From: an uncultured Gemmatimonadota bacterium
GTDB taxonomy: Bacteria; Gemmatimonadota; Gemmatimonadetes; Longimicrobiales; Gaopeijiaceae
Assembly: GCA_938030915.1 (NCBI GenBank)
Contig: CALHIO010000329.1
Location: 1-20,730, forward strand
Length of the DNA stretch: 20,730 nucleotides
Direction of reading: 5' to 3'
In this document: positions 13,609 to 20,730 of the stretch, piece after piece
Position numbering within the stretch: the first letter of the stretch is position 1
How the letters are laid out: every line of letters starts with the position of its first letter
Program-made: the position numbers and the translations under genes
Notes under the pieces: model-generated
What the model was told of the DNA's origin: nothing
Databases searched by the model: none
Seen by the model: the letters and a program-made list of their open reading frames with translations, nothing else

Positions 13609-15897
13609 ATGCAGGACTCCTTCCTGAGCTCCGACGTCCACCTTCAGGGGCTCAACCCCGAGCAGCTTCATGCGGCGCAGCACTTCGAGGGTCCGATCCT
13701 CGTCCTCGCCGGAGCCGGCTCGGGCAAGACCCGCGTCCTGACCGCCCGGGTCTGTCACCTGATCCACACCCACGGTGTTCCGGCCGATCGCATCCTCGCG
13801 GTGACCTTCACGAACAAGGCAGCCGGTGAGATGAAGGAGCGCATCGGGCGTCTCCTCGGGTCGGATCCCGCCGGGATGTGGGTCGGCACGTTCCACGCGA
13901 TCGGAGCTCGCATTCTCCGTCGCCATGCGGACCGGTTGGGGTGGGATCGCACGTTCAGCATCTTCGACGCGGATCAGGCGTTGCGGCTCGTGAAAACGGT
14001 CCAGGACTCGATCGGGCTCGATCCGAAGCGGTGGAGCCCGAAGGCGATTCGGAACGAGATCAGCAACGCCAAGAACCAGCTGGTCACTGCTGCGCAGTTT
14101 GCGGAGGAGCACGGCGGCTCATTCGACCTCTACCTGCGCAACGTCGCCAAGGTCTACCCGGAGTATCAGAAGGCGCTGGAGCACCAGAACGCGTTCGACT
14201 TCGACGACCTGCTCGTCAAGCCGGTCGAAGTGTTCGAGGCGATGCCCGAGTTGCTCGACCGCTACAGCGAGAGGTTCGCCTTCGTTCTGGTGGACGAGTA
14301 CCAGGACACGAACCGGGCCCAGTTCCGGTTCGTGGAACTCCTGGCCGGTGGCCACACCAATCTGATGGTGGTCGGTGACGACGATCAGTCGATCTACGGC
14401 TGGAGAGGAGCGGACATCCGGAACATTCTCGACTTCGAGGATTCCTTTCCGTCAGCAGTGACGGTCCGTCTCGAGCAGAATTACCGGTCCAGCCAGACGA
14501 TCCTCGACGCCGCGAACCACGTAATCGCGGAAAACCTGAACCGGAAGGGAAAGACCCTCCGGACGGAGCGAGTCGGAGGGGAGTCCATCACGATCCTCGA
14601 GGCCTTCGACGAGAACGATGAAGCTCGCTGGATCGTGGACGAGATCGACACACGACTGCGGGAAACCCCGGGTGCCTCGTACTCGTCGACGGCGGTCCTG
14701 TACCGGACCAATGCTCAGGCTCGTGCCTTGGAAGACGCCTTCCGGCGCGAGGGGGTTCCGTATCAGGTCGTGGGAAGTGTCCGCTTTTACGAGCGCCGCG
14801 AGATTCAGGATGTGCTGGGCTATCTCCGGTTGATCTCGAACCCTCGTGACGGCGTCGCATTCGCCCGGGTGGTGAACTACCCGCGTCGGGGGATCGGGCT
14901 CACGAGCCAGGAGCACCTGGTCCGCTGGGCCGGCCAGAATGGGATCTCTCTGCTCGAGGCGGCTTTGCGAGCCAGCGAGATTCCCGACCTGCGCGCCGCC
15001 GGCGCGCGTGGACTCGAACGGTTCGCCGAGCTGATCCAGCGCTTCAGCGTGCGAGCCACGCAGGCGACGGTCGGCGACCTGCTCGAAGAGCTGGTGGAGG
15101 ATCTGGACCTCGTGCGCCACCTCGTCGAGGAGGGTCCCGATGGAGAGGACCGCGCTCGCAACGTCTCGGAGCTGATCGCGGGTGCCGTCGACTTCGACGC
15201 TACGCAGGTGCAGAGCATCGCCGAAGAGGATATCGACACCTTCACCGAACTCGATCTGTTCCTTCAGCAGGTGGCGCTGGTCGCGGACGTCGATCGACTC
15301 GATCCGGATGCGGACACCGTCACGCTGATGACGCTTCATAACGCGAAGGGACTGGAATTCCCGGTCGTCTTCATCGCGGGGATGGAGGAAGGGCTCTTCC
15401 CTCTGGGGCGCGCCTACGACGAGCCGGACACTCTCGAAGAGGAGCGAAGGCTGTTCTACGTCGGGATTACCCGGGCTGAGAACAAGCTCTCCCTGTGCTG
15501 GGCGCGTCAGCGGCGCCGCGCTGGAGATTTCAACTACAACACGCGGTCGTCCTTCGTCGACGCGATTCCCGACGAGCTTGTCGATGAGCGCCGGACCAAA
15601 CGCCTGAGCCTGGCCGCCCAGTCGACGCCGCACAGGAGCCGGCGGGCATGGCAGTCGGGTGGGGCCCGGCGTGACGAGGCCGAGTCGGAGTACGAGCCCG
15701 ATCCCGAATACTCGATGAATCAGGACACACCTCGCTTCGTGAAGGGGGAGCGGGTGGTCCATCCGACATTCGGGTCGGGATCGGTCGTCGAGATCTCCGG
15801 GTTCGGTCGAGACCTCAAGGTCACCGTGGACTTCGACGAGGTCGGAAGAAAGAAGCTGCTCCTCCGATACGCAGCACTCGAGAAGGACTGGCCATGA
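13609..15897 (+). CDS. pcrA: UvrD/PcrA-type DNA helicase
   Basis: This superfamily 1 3'-5' helicase acts in repair, replication restart and clearing of stalled RNA polymerase. In order it shows the Q-motif LNPEQLHAA (residues 15-23), Walker A AGAGSGKT (34-41), motif Ia AVTFTNKAA (64-72), GTFHAIGARILR (93-104), Walker B DEYQD (229-233), motif III GDDDQSIYGWRG (256-267), motif IV QNYRSS, motif V with LMTLHNAKGLEF, and motif VI EEERRLFYVGITRAE. The C-terminus, after a charged linker (about 665-705), carries the PcrA/UvrD Tudor-like domain with VHPTFGSGSVVEI, which binds RNA polymerase in characterised homologues. The length of 762 residues is normal. The ATG 13609 lies 19 bases after the kinase stop, with no clear ribosome binding site. 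Whether it functions as UvrD or PcrA cannot be separated from sequence alone. Confidence 0.96.
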   Translation: MQDSFLSSDVHLQGLNPEQLHAAQHFEGPILVLAGAGSGKTRVLTARVCHLIHTHGVPADRILAVTFTNKAAGEMKERIGRLLGSDPAGMWVGTFHAIGARILRRHADRLGWDRTFSIFDADQALRLVKTVQDSIGLDPKRWSPKAIRNEISNAKNQLVTAAQFAEEHGGSFDLYLRNVAKVYPEYQKALEHQNAFDFDDLLVKPVEVFEAMPELLDRYSERFAFVLVDEYQDTNRAQFRFVELLAGGHTNLMVVGDDDQSIYGWRGADIRNILDFEDSFPSAVTVRLEQNYRSSQTILDAANHVIAENLNRKGKTLRTERVGGESITILEAFDENDEARWIVDEIDTRLRETPGASYSSTAVLYRTNAQARALEDAFRREGVPYQVVGSVRFYERREIQDVLGYLRLISNPRDGVAFARVVNYPRRGIGLTSQEHLVRWAGQNGISLLEAALRASEIPDLRAAGARGLERFAELIQRFSVRATQATVGDLLEELVEDLDLVRHLVEEGPDGEDRARNVSELIAGAVDFDATQVQSIAEEDIDTFTELDLFLQQVALVADVDRLDPDADTVTLMTLHNAKGLEFPVVFIAGMEEGLFPLGRAYDEPDTLEEERRLFYVGITRAENKLSLCWARQRRRAGDFNYNTRSSFVDAIPDELVDERRTKRLSLAAQSTPHRSRRAWQSGGARRDEAESEYEPDPEYSMNQDTPRFVKGERVVHPTFGSGSVVEISGFGRDLKVTVDFDEVGRKKLLLRYAALEKDWP

Positions 15898-16241
15898 GCG
15901 TGGATCGGGACGAGATCGAGCGGATCGCTCGCCTCGCCCGGCTCGACATGGGGGACGACGAGGTGGGCCGGCTCACGGAGGACATGAATCGTGTTCTCGA
16001 GCTCGCCGAGCGACTCCGGGCGGCTGGTGCGGGCTCGCCCGGGATCACCGTCGCGGAAGCCGCCGCGGACGTGATGACGTCCGGGTCCCCGGACCGCCAT
16101 CGCACCATGGACATGGCACCGCCCCGACCGGAATCGCCTGGCGGCCTCGTGTCGCATCCCTCGGTCTTCGCGCCCAGGTGGGAGGCGGGCTTCTTCGTCG
16201 TTCCTCCTCCGCCCGGCGTACAGGTAGACGAAGACGCATGA
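15894..16241 (+). CDS. gatC: Asp-tRNA(Asn)/Glu-tRNA(Gln) amidotransferase subunit C
   Basis: GatC is the small stabilising subunit of the GatCAB amidotransferase, which converts mischarged Glu-tRNA-Gln and/or Asp-tRNA-Asn. The N-terminal part (IERIARLARLDM, with EVGRLTEDMNRVLELAE) and the C-terminal WEAGFFVVPPPPG are the family's conserved ends. At 115 residues it is longer than the usual 95 or so. The extra length is in the linker (around residues 60-90), where the short D-V-x-R segment seen in many GatC proteins is replaced by a Pro/Ser-rich stretch. The ATG at 15894 overlaps the pcrA stop, with AAGGA just upstream. Its stop overlaps gatA. Confidence 0.93.
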   Translation: MSVDRDEIERIARLARLDMGDDEVGRLTEDMNRVLELAERLRAAGAGSPGITVAEAAADVMTSGSPDRHRTMDMAPPRPESPGGLVSHPSVFAPRWEAGFFVVPPPPGVQVDEDA

Positions 16242-17608
16242 GCGCGTCCGCCGCGCTCGACGTCATCCGCGCTGCGGAAGAGTCCAGCGGCAGCCTGAAC
16301 GCCTTCCTGTCGATCGCCGATCCAGAGGCCGTCTCCGCGGCTCAGGCTTCCGCCGGTGACGGTATCCTGCGCGGCACGCCGATCGCTGTGAAGGACAACC
16401 TTGCCACGCTGGATCTCCCCACGACGTGCGGCTCCCGGCACCTCGAGGAGTATCGCTCACCCTTCGAGGCGACGGTGGTTCGAAGGCTACGCGACGCGGG
16501 CGGCATCGTCGTCGGTAAGACGAACATGGACGAGTTCGGTATGGGCTCGTCGACGGAACACTCGGCATTCGGTGTGACCCTCAATCCGCACGACCTGGCA
16601 CGGGTACCGGGTGGAAGCTCCGGGGGCTCGGCTGCTGCGGTTGCGGCCGGCTACGTGCCGATGGCGCTCGGCTCGGATACCGGAGGGTCGGTCCGGCAGC
16701 CTGCCGCGCTCTGTGGTGTCGTGGGAATCAAGCCGACCCACGGCCGCGTCAGCCGGTACGGTCTGGTAGCCTTCGCCTCGTCTCTCGATCAGGTCGGGAC
16801 GTTCGGACGCACGGTCGACGAGGCTGCGAGGTTGCTAGCGGCCGTGTCGGGTCACGATCCCCGGGACGCCACGAGTCGGGACCTTCCGCCGCTGGATCCC
16901 CGTGAGCTCTCGGGGGACGCGGCTCCCCAGGACCTGGCTGGGGTCACGGTCGGCGTTCCGGCCGAATATTTCCCCGGGCGGCTGGATGCGTCGGTACGGG
17001 AACGGGCGGAGGTGGCGCTCGACTGGCTCCGGGCGGCGGGTGCGGAGGTCCGGGACGTCACGTTGCCGAGCACGAGTCTCGCCGTGGCGTGCTACTACGT
17101 CCTGGCCCCTGCCGAGGCGTCGAGCAACCTCGCGCGGTTCGACGGCGTGCGGTTCGGACGACGCGTCCCCGCCGACTCGGTCTCGACGATGTACGAAGCG
17201 ACTCGGGGGGCAGGGCTGGGACCGGAGGTGAAGCGGCGCATCATGCTCGGGACCTTCGCGCTTTCGGCCGGCTACTACGACGCCCACTACGGTGTCGCTC
17301 AGCGCGTGCGAGCTTCGATCCGGACGGAGTTCGGGCGTGTGTTCTCGGGTGGGGTCGATCTTCTGTTCACTCCGACGACGCCATCCCCCGCGTTTCGGAT
17401 CGGGGAAAAGATCGGCAATCCCCTGGATATGTACCGGGAGGACGTCTTCACGACACCCGCTAGTCTGGCCGGCATTCCCGCGATGTCCGTGCCGATCGGC
17501 CACGTCGACGGACTCCCCGTCGGTGGGCAGATCCTGGCGCCGTGGTGGCAGGAAGCCCGGATGATCCACGCAGCCCGGATCCTTGAGTCCGCCGGGATGG
17601 CCACGTGA
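16238..17608 (+). CDS. gatA: Asp-tRNA(Asn)/Glu-tRNA(Gln) amidotransferase subunit A
   Basis: GatA hydrolyses glutamine and passes ammonia to GatB. It belongs to the amidase-signature family with a Ser-cisSer-Lys triad. These residues are visible as K52 in IAVKDNL, S127 in VPGGSSGGS, and S151 in GSDTGGSVRQPA; the spacing matches that of characterised GatA. The motif KPTHGRVSRYGLVAFASSLDQ follows. The C-terminal part has FTPTTPSPAFRIGEK and PMSVPIGH. The length of 456 residues is slightly short of the 480 typical. The start is ATG 16238 (MSASAALDVIRAAEESS) in the ATGA overlap with gatC; the frame is open upstream but is Arg-rich shadow. It overlaps gatB (GTGA). Confidence 0.97.
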   Translation: MSASAALDVIRAAEESSGSLNAFLSIADPEAVSAAQASAGDGILRGTPIAVKDNLATLDLPTTCGSRHLEEYRSPFEATVVRRLRDAGGIVVGKTNMDEFGMGSSTEHSAFGVTLNPHDLARVPGGSSGGSAAAVAAGYVPMALGSDTGGSVRQPAALCGVVGIKPTHGRVSRYGLVAFASSLDQVGTFGRTVDEAARLLAAVSGHDPRDATSRDLPPLDPRELSGDAAPQDLAGVTVGVPAEYFPGRLDASVRERAEVALDWLRAAGAEVRDVTLPSTSLAVACYYVLAPAEASSNLARFDGVRFGRRVPADSVSTMYEATRGAGLGPEVKRRIMLGTFALSAGYYDAHYGVAQRVRASIRTEFGRVFSGGVDLLFTPTTPSPAFRIGEKIGNPLDMYREDVFTTPASLAGIPAMSVPIGHVDGLPVGGQILAPWWQEARMIHAARILESAGMAT

Positions 17609-19038
17609 CCCACTGGCAACCGGTGATCGGCATCGAGGTGCACGTCCAGCTGCGCACGGGACGAAAGCTCTTCTGCGCCGACTGTGCGGTGTTCGGGGAC
17701 GAGCCCAACGCGCATGTGTGCCCCGTGTGCCTCGGGCTGCCGGGTGCGCTGCCCACGCTCGATCCCCAGGCGGTTCGACTCGCCGTCCGCACAGGCCTCG
17801 CTCTCGGGTGCACGATCCACGAACGATCTCTCTGGGCTCGGAAGCACTATTTCTATCCCGATCAGCCCAAGGGGTATCAGATCACGCAGTTCGATCGGCC
17901 TCTGGCGACGGGAGGCGCCGTGGACTTCGACGGCGCCGGGGGAACGTCGCGGGTGCGGATCCGTCGGGTCCACATGGAGGAGGACTCGGGAAAGTCAGTG
18001 CACGATCGGGTGCCGGGAGCCACGGCCGTCGACCTCAATCGGGCTGGCACGCCGCTGGTGGAGATTGTCACCGAGCCGGATCTCCACGATCCCGCTGGCG
18101 TCCGCGCGTTTCTGCAGACGCTGAAACGGACGCTCGAGTATGCGGACGTCAGTGACTGCTCGATGGAGGAGGGTAGCCTTCGGGCGGACGCCAACGTGTC
18201 GATCCGCCAGATCGGCGAGGCCGGGCTCAACTCGAAGACCGAGATCAAGAACGTGAACTCGTTCGCCGGGATCGAGCGGGCGTTGAGACTCGAAATCGCG
18301 CGCCAGATCGAGGTGGTTGAAGGAGGTGGGACAATCCGCCCCGAGACACTCCTCTGGGACGATCATCGGGGGACGCTTCGTGCGATGCGCTCGAAGGAGG
18401 AGCGTCACGACTACCGATACTTCACGGAACCGGACCTTCCCCCGGTGCAACTCGGACCGGAGACCATCCACGCGGAGCGCATCGCGCTTCCCGAGCTTCC
18501 CCGCGCACGTGCCGCACGGTTCGGTCGGGAGTTCGGGCTGTCGGCCTACGACGCGGAGGTCCTGACGCAGACGCGGGCCGGTGCAGAGTACTTCGAGGAG
18601 GTCGCACGCGGCTGCGGCGACGCGAAGGAGGCGGCGAACTGGGTCATGGGGCCAATCCAGTCCCTCATGAGGGAGCACGGTGCTGATCCCGTGGGGTTCG
18701 GCATACGTCCTCCGCAGCTGGTCGAGCTGATCGCGCTGGTGCGGGAGGGCCGGATCTCGGATTCGGCCGCCCGGACGGTCCTCCGCGTGATGCTGGAGGA
18801 GTCGAAAGCGGCGGTCGATGTGGTCGAGGAGCGTGGCCTGGAGCAGGTTCGAGACCCCGACGTGCTGCGTTCGTGGGTCGACGAGGTGGTGGATGCTCAC
18901 CCGCAACAAGTCGACCGCTACCGTGGGGGTGAGACGAAACTCCTCGGCTTCTTCGTCGGCCGAGTCATGGGTCGGTCAGAGGGGCGGGCCGACCCGCGCC
19001 TGGTCAACCAGCTTCTTCGGAGCCGGCTGTCGGCCTGA
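17605..19038 (+). CDS. gatB: Asp-tRNA(Asn)/Glu-tRNA(Gln) amidotransferase subunit B
   Basis: GatB activates the mischarged aminoacyl-tRNA by phosphorylation and amidates it. Conserved parts are GIEVHVQL (residues 9-16), a zinc knuckle with C24, C27, C39 and C42 (FCADC and CPVC), HYFYPDQPKGYQITQ, HMEEDSGK, DLNRAGTPLVEIV, and EIKNVNSF. A YqeY-like tRNA-binding tail ends with LLGFFVGRVMGRSEGRADP. The length of 477 residues is normal. The start is GTG 17605, overlapping the gatA stop. The last 35 bases overlap the 3' end of the opposite-strand phospholipase gene. The three subunits together imply an indirect route to Gln-tRNA and/or Asn-tRNA in this organism. Confidence 0.97.
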   Translation: MTHWQPVIGIEVHVQLRTGRKLFCADCAVFGDEPNAHVCPVCLGLPGALPTLDPQAVRLAVRTGLALGCTIHERSLWARKHYFYPDQPKGYQITQFDRPLATGGAVDFDGAGGTSRVRIRRVHMEEDSGKSVHDRVPGATAVDLNRAGTPLVEIVTEPDLHDPAGVRAFLQTLKRTLEYADVSDCSMEEGSLRADANVSIRQIGEAGLNSKTEIKNVNSFAGIERALRLEIARQIEVVEGGGTIRPETLLWDDHRGTLRAMRSKEERHDYRYFTEPDLPPVQLGPETIHAERIALPELPRARAARFGREFGLSAYDAEVLTQTRAGAEYFEEVARGCGDAKEAANWVMGPIQSLMREHGADPVGFGIRPPQLVELIALVREGRISDSAARTVLRVMLEESKAAVDVVEERGLEQVRDPDVLRSWVDEVVDAHPQQVDRYRGGETKLLGFFVGRVMGRSEGRADPRLVNQLLRSRLSA

Positions 19039-20005
19039 ACGGAGGCAGGGTGCGCCCGGCGGCCGTCTCGGAGCTGATGCCGGAAGCGAATTCCGGGTCG
19101 TTGATCTGCGGCCAGTAGATCAGTGGTTCTTCGGGGAAGCCGAAGAAGGCGTCCGCCATTTCCTCGAGGACGTCGGGGTGATCAGCCGTGTGATCCGACA
19201 GTGCCCGACGGCGCACCTTCTTCGCGAGCTTCAGGTTGAGGTCTCCGACCGGGTCGAGCTGCGCGGCCACGGACGACCCCCGTTCCCGAAGGTACCCGAT
19301 TACGTGCTCGAAAGACCGCTCAAAATATCGGTCGACGATCGGGTCGGGCAGGTCGTAGCGCGAGTTTGCGAGGACCTGGCCGAAGACCTTCTGCCAGCGC
19401 TCGTGGCCCTGGAAGCGAATCATACCCCGGAAAATCCTGCGATTCGTACCGAAGCTGAACACGGTTCGGCTCAGCACGTCGTCGAACAGGGTGTCCGCCT
19501 CACTGTGGTCGTGATCCACCACGATGTGTCGGGCGAGGTTGAGGAAGCTCTCGCCCACATGCATGTCCATCCGGTGCTCCCAGTAGGTATGGCCCAGGGC
19601 CTGCGACGTACTGGTGAGCAGGAGTTGCCGCGGCACGAATGTGTTGTGAGCCACCGTGTCCGCAGCCAGGTGCGAGAGGTACCCGAGACCCACAGCCGCC
19701 AAGTGTTCGGACTCGGCGGCGTTAAGGATCTCCTCGCCGACGTGCCAGTTGTGGCAGTGCCGGCCTTCAGGCACGTACTTCTTGGCGAACGAGATGTCCG
19801 CCGCGACCGACCCGTACAGGAAATGCAGCGGATACCGCTCGAGGATCGCACGGATTGCCGGCGGGACCAGGTAGAGAGAGCTGAGGACGGCTTCGCCGAG
19901 TGCGACGTGGGTCGCGGGACCCCATGCGAAGACGGGTTCGGGGACCAGGAACAGCCACGCCGCTGCAACGGCGAAGGCGGAGAGAGGGACGCGGCCGGGG
20001 GCCAC
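19004..20005 (-). CDS. Zinc-dependent phospholipase C-family secreted protein
   Basis: The 333-residue product has a hydrophobic signal peptide (residues 8-26) ending VFA, with the predicted mature N-terminus at W28 (WGPATH). In bacterial zinc phospholipases C the mature N-terminal Trp and later His/Asp residues bind the three zincs. Here they would include H33, D70 (SVAADISF), HNWH (85-88), HxxxDxxxH at 112-120 (SHLAADTVAH), and the WEHRMDMH segment. The pattern supports the fold, not the substrate. It ends in a Pro/Ser-rich tail. The start is GTG 20005, five bases after the upstream gene, with GGAG about 10 bases upstream. The 3' end runs 35 bases into gatB on the opposite strand. Export is likely to the periplasm or outside. 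Confidence 0.8.
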   Translation of the reverse strand: MAPGRVPLSAFAVAAAWLFLVPEPVFAWGPATHVALGEAVLSSLYLVPPAIRAILERYPLHFLYGSVAADISFAKKYVPEGRHCHNWHVGEEILNAAESEHLAAVGLGYLSHLAADTVAHNTFVPRQLLLTSTSQALGHTYWEHRMDMHVGESFLNLARHIVVDHDHSEADTLFDDVLSRTVFSFGTNRRIFRGMIRFQGHERWQKVFGQVLANSRYDLPDPIVDRYFERSFEHVIGYLRERGSSVAAQLDPVGDLNLKLAKKVRRRALSDHTADHPDVLEEMADAFFGFPEEPLIYWPQINDPEFASGISSETAAGRTLPPFRPTAGSEEAG

Positions 20006-20010
20006 GGAGA

Positions 20011-20670
20011 TCAGGCTCCGGCGTCCGAAGGTGATCCCGACGGGGCAGTGGGCTCGTCTTCGGCGGCCGCCCCCTCCGCGCGGGATGTCTCTCCGTGGGC
20101 CTCGGCGTCGAGGTCGTATTCGTCGACGCGTAAGCTACCCTGCGTCGGCGACGGGGCCGCGGCCTTGCGGGGCGTTGCGATCTGACGCGCTCCGGCCCGA
20201 ACGCCCCGGACCGTCGACGCCGTATCGAGGAAGATGTCTTCCGCCTCTCCCTGAACGACTTCCATGAGCGCGTTGAAGTCCTCGATCCGTTCCTCCATGT
20301 GCTCGGAGGCCTGATTGAGCCGCTCGGACACTGCCCGCACGGACGAATTCAGCCGCTCGACGTCGGTCCGGAGGGCCTGCGTGATGAACTCAAGGTTGTC
20401 CGAGATGATCTTCGCCCGGTCGGACACAGGTCCGATGTTGTCCTTGGCCACGCCCTTCATTTCATCGAGGAGGCGGTTCAGGCGGAGGAAGACCGAGAGC
20501 GCGACCAGCACCAGAACCAGCATGGCGACGGCGATCACGACCGTGGCCACCTCGGAGAGCATGGCCAGTGTCGTACCGCCGCCTGCCGCCTGGGCGAGCG
20601 CGAGTGTCGAGATACTCATGACTTCAAGATAATGCCGGGCGCGGCCTTCGTCTCGCCGTCCGGCACGCAT
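20011..20670 (-). CDS. DUF948-like membrane protein
   Basis: One membrane helix (about residues 39-63, LSEVATVVIAVAMLVLVLVA) is followed by a helical, coiled-coil-like region (about 64-165: RLNRLLDEMKG, then SVRAVSERLNQASEHMEERIEDF) and a low-complexity Ala/Glu/Pro-rich tail from about 166 to 219. This layout resembles DUF948 general stress-type proteins, of unknown function. The start is ATG 20670, preceded after 5 bases by AAGGAGGT, an ideal ribosome binding site. A methionine at 20619 (MSISTLALAQ) would look like a cleaner N-terminus but has only a weak site. It lies just upstream of the phospholipase-family gene and probably forms an operon with it. The family assignment is tentative. Confidence 0.6.
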   Translation of the reverse strand: MRAGRRDEGRARHYLEVMSISTLALAQAAGGGTTLAMLSEVATVVIAVAMLVLVLVALSVFLRLNRLLDEMKGVAKDNIGPVSDRAKIISDNLEFITQALRTDVERLNSSVRAVSERLNQASEHMEERIEDFNALMEVVQGEAEDIFLDTASTVRGVRAGARQIATPRKAAAPSPTQGSLRVDEYDLDAEAHGETSRAEGAAAEDEPTAPSGSPSDAGA

Positions 20671-20730
20671 CGTGCACCTCCTTCATGGCACGGGGCTTAG
20701 CGTGTTCGGCGCGCCGGCCTCCGATGAGTG

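Noticed and set aside
14452..15762. Open frame of 436 codons on the minus strand across pcrA
   Set aside because: It is antisense to conserved helicase motifs and shows no recognisable domain.
18818..20185. Open frame of 455 codons on the plus strand across the phospholipase-family gene
   Set aside because: The opposite strand has a signal peptide and zinc-ligand pattern, while this frame has neither motifs nor a start with a good ribosome binding site.

Overview
The window looks like a chromosomal housekeeping region from a high-GC, Gram-negative bacterium. It is gene-dense, with no mobile elements, RNA genes or CRISPR arrays that I can see. Several features resemble the FCB group, most plausibly Gemmatimonadota: the H-box AHQLGTPLSSL in the kinase, SerRS motif 3 reading GLALPR, a GlmU-like protein of the Bacteroidota/Gemmatimonadota type, and GatCAB fused into an operon with pcrA. 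The taxonomic call is inference from remembered family features, not a database result. Of 21 confident genes, 8 start with GTG or TTG, and six neighbouring pairs share a 4-base ATGA or GTGA stop/start overlap.

Layout. (1) 23-6788, plus strand: tsf, pyrH, frr, uppS, cdsA, dxr, rseP, then a DUF922-type secreted putative metalloprotease. This is the classic translation, isoprenoid and envelope cluster also known from E. coli, but bamA does not follow rseP. (2) 10277-6800, minus strand: a stand-alone receiver domain, a mannose-1-phosphate guanylyltransferase, a GlmU-like nucleotidyltransferase with a left-handed beta-helix tail, and a WalJ/YycJ-like metallo-beta-lactamase-fold hydrolase. (3) 10278-10474: the only sizeable intergenic region, a divergent promoter region. 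(4) 10475-19038, plus strand: a lipoprotein of unknown function, serS, a possible 18-codon leader ORF, a membrane sensor kinase, pcrA/uvrD, gatC, gatA and gatB. (5) 20670-19004, minus strand: a DUF948-like membrane protein and a secreted zinc-dependent phospholipase C-family protein, whose 3' end overlaps gatB by 35 bases.

How the genes work together. The first operon joins translation elongation and ribosome recycling (EF-Ts, RRF) to UMP supply (PyrH), isoprenoid and undecaprenyl carrier synthesis (Dxr, UppS), phospholipid synthesis (CdsA) and intramembrane proteolysis (RseP). The minus operon makes activated sugars (GDP-mannose and an unidentified NDP-sugar). The third block charges tRNA-Ser and carries out transamidation for Asn-tRNA and/or Gln-tRNA, together with a helicase for repair and transcription conflicts and a sensor kinase with no adjacent partner regulator.

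I found no convincing undescribed system. The points most worth checking are the leader ORF with an ideal ribosome binding site in front of the kinase, the DUF922 protein in the bamA position, and the orphan receiver in an operon with sugar-nucleotide genes.
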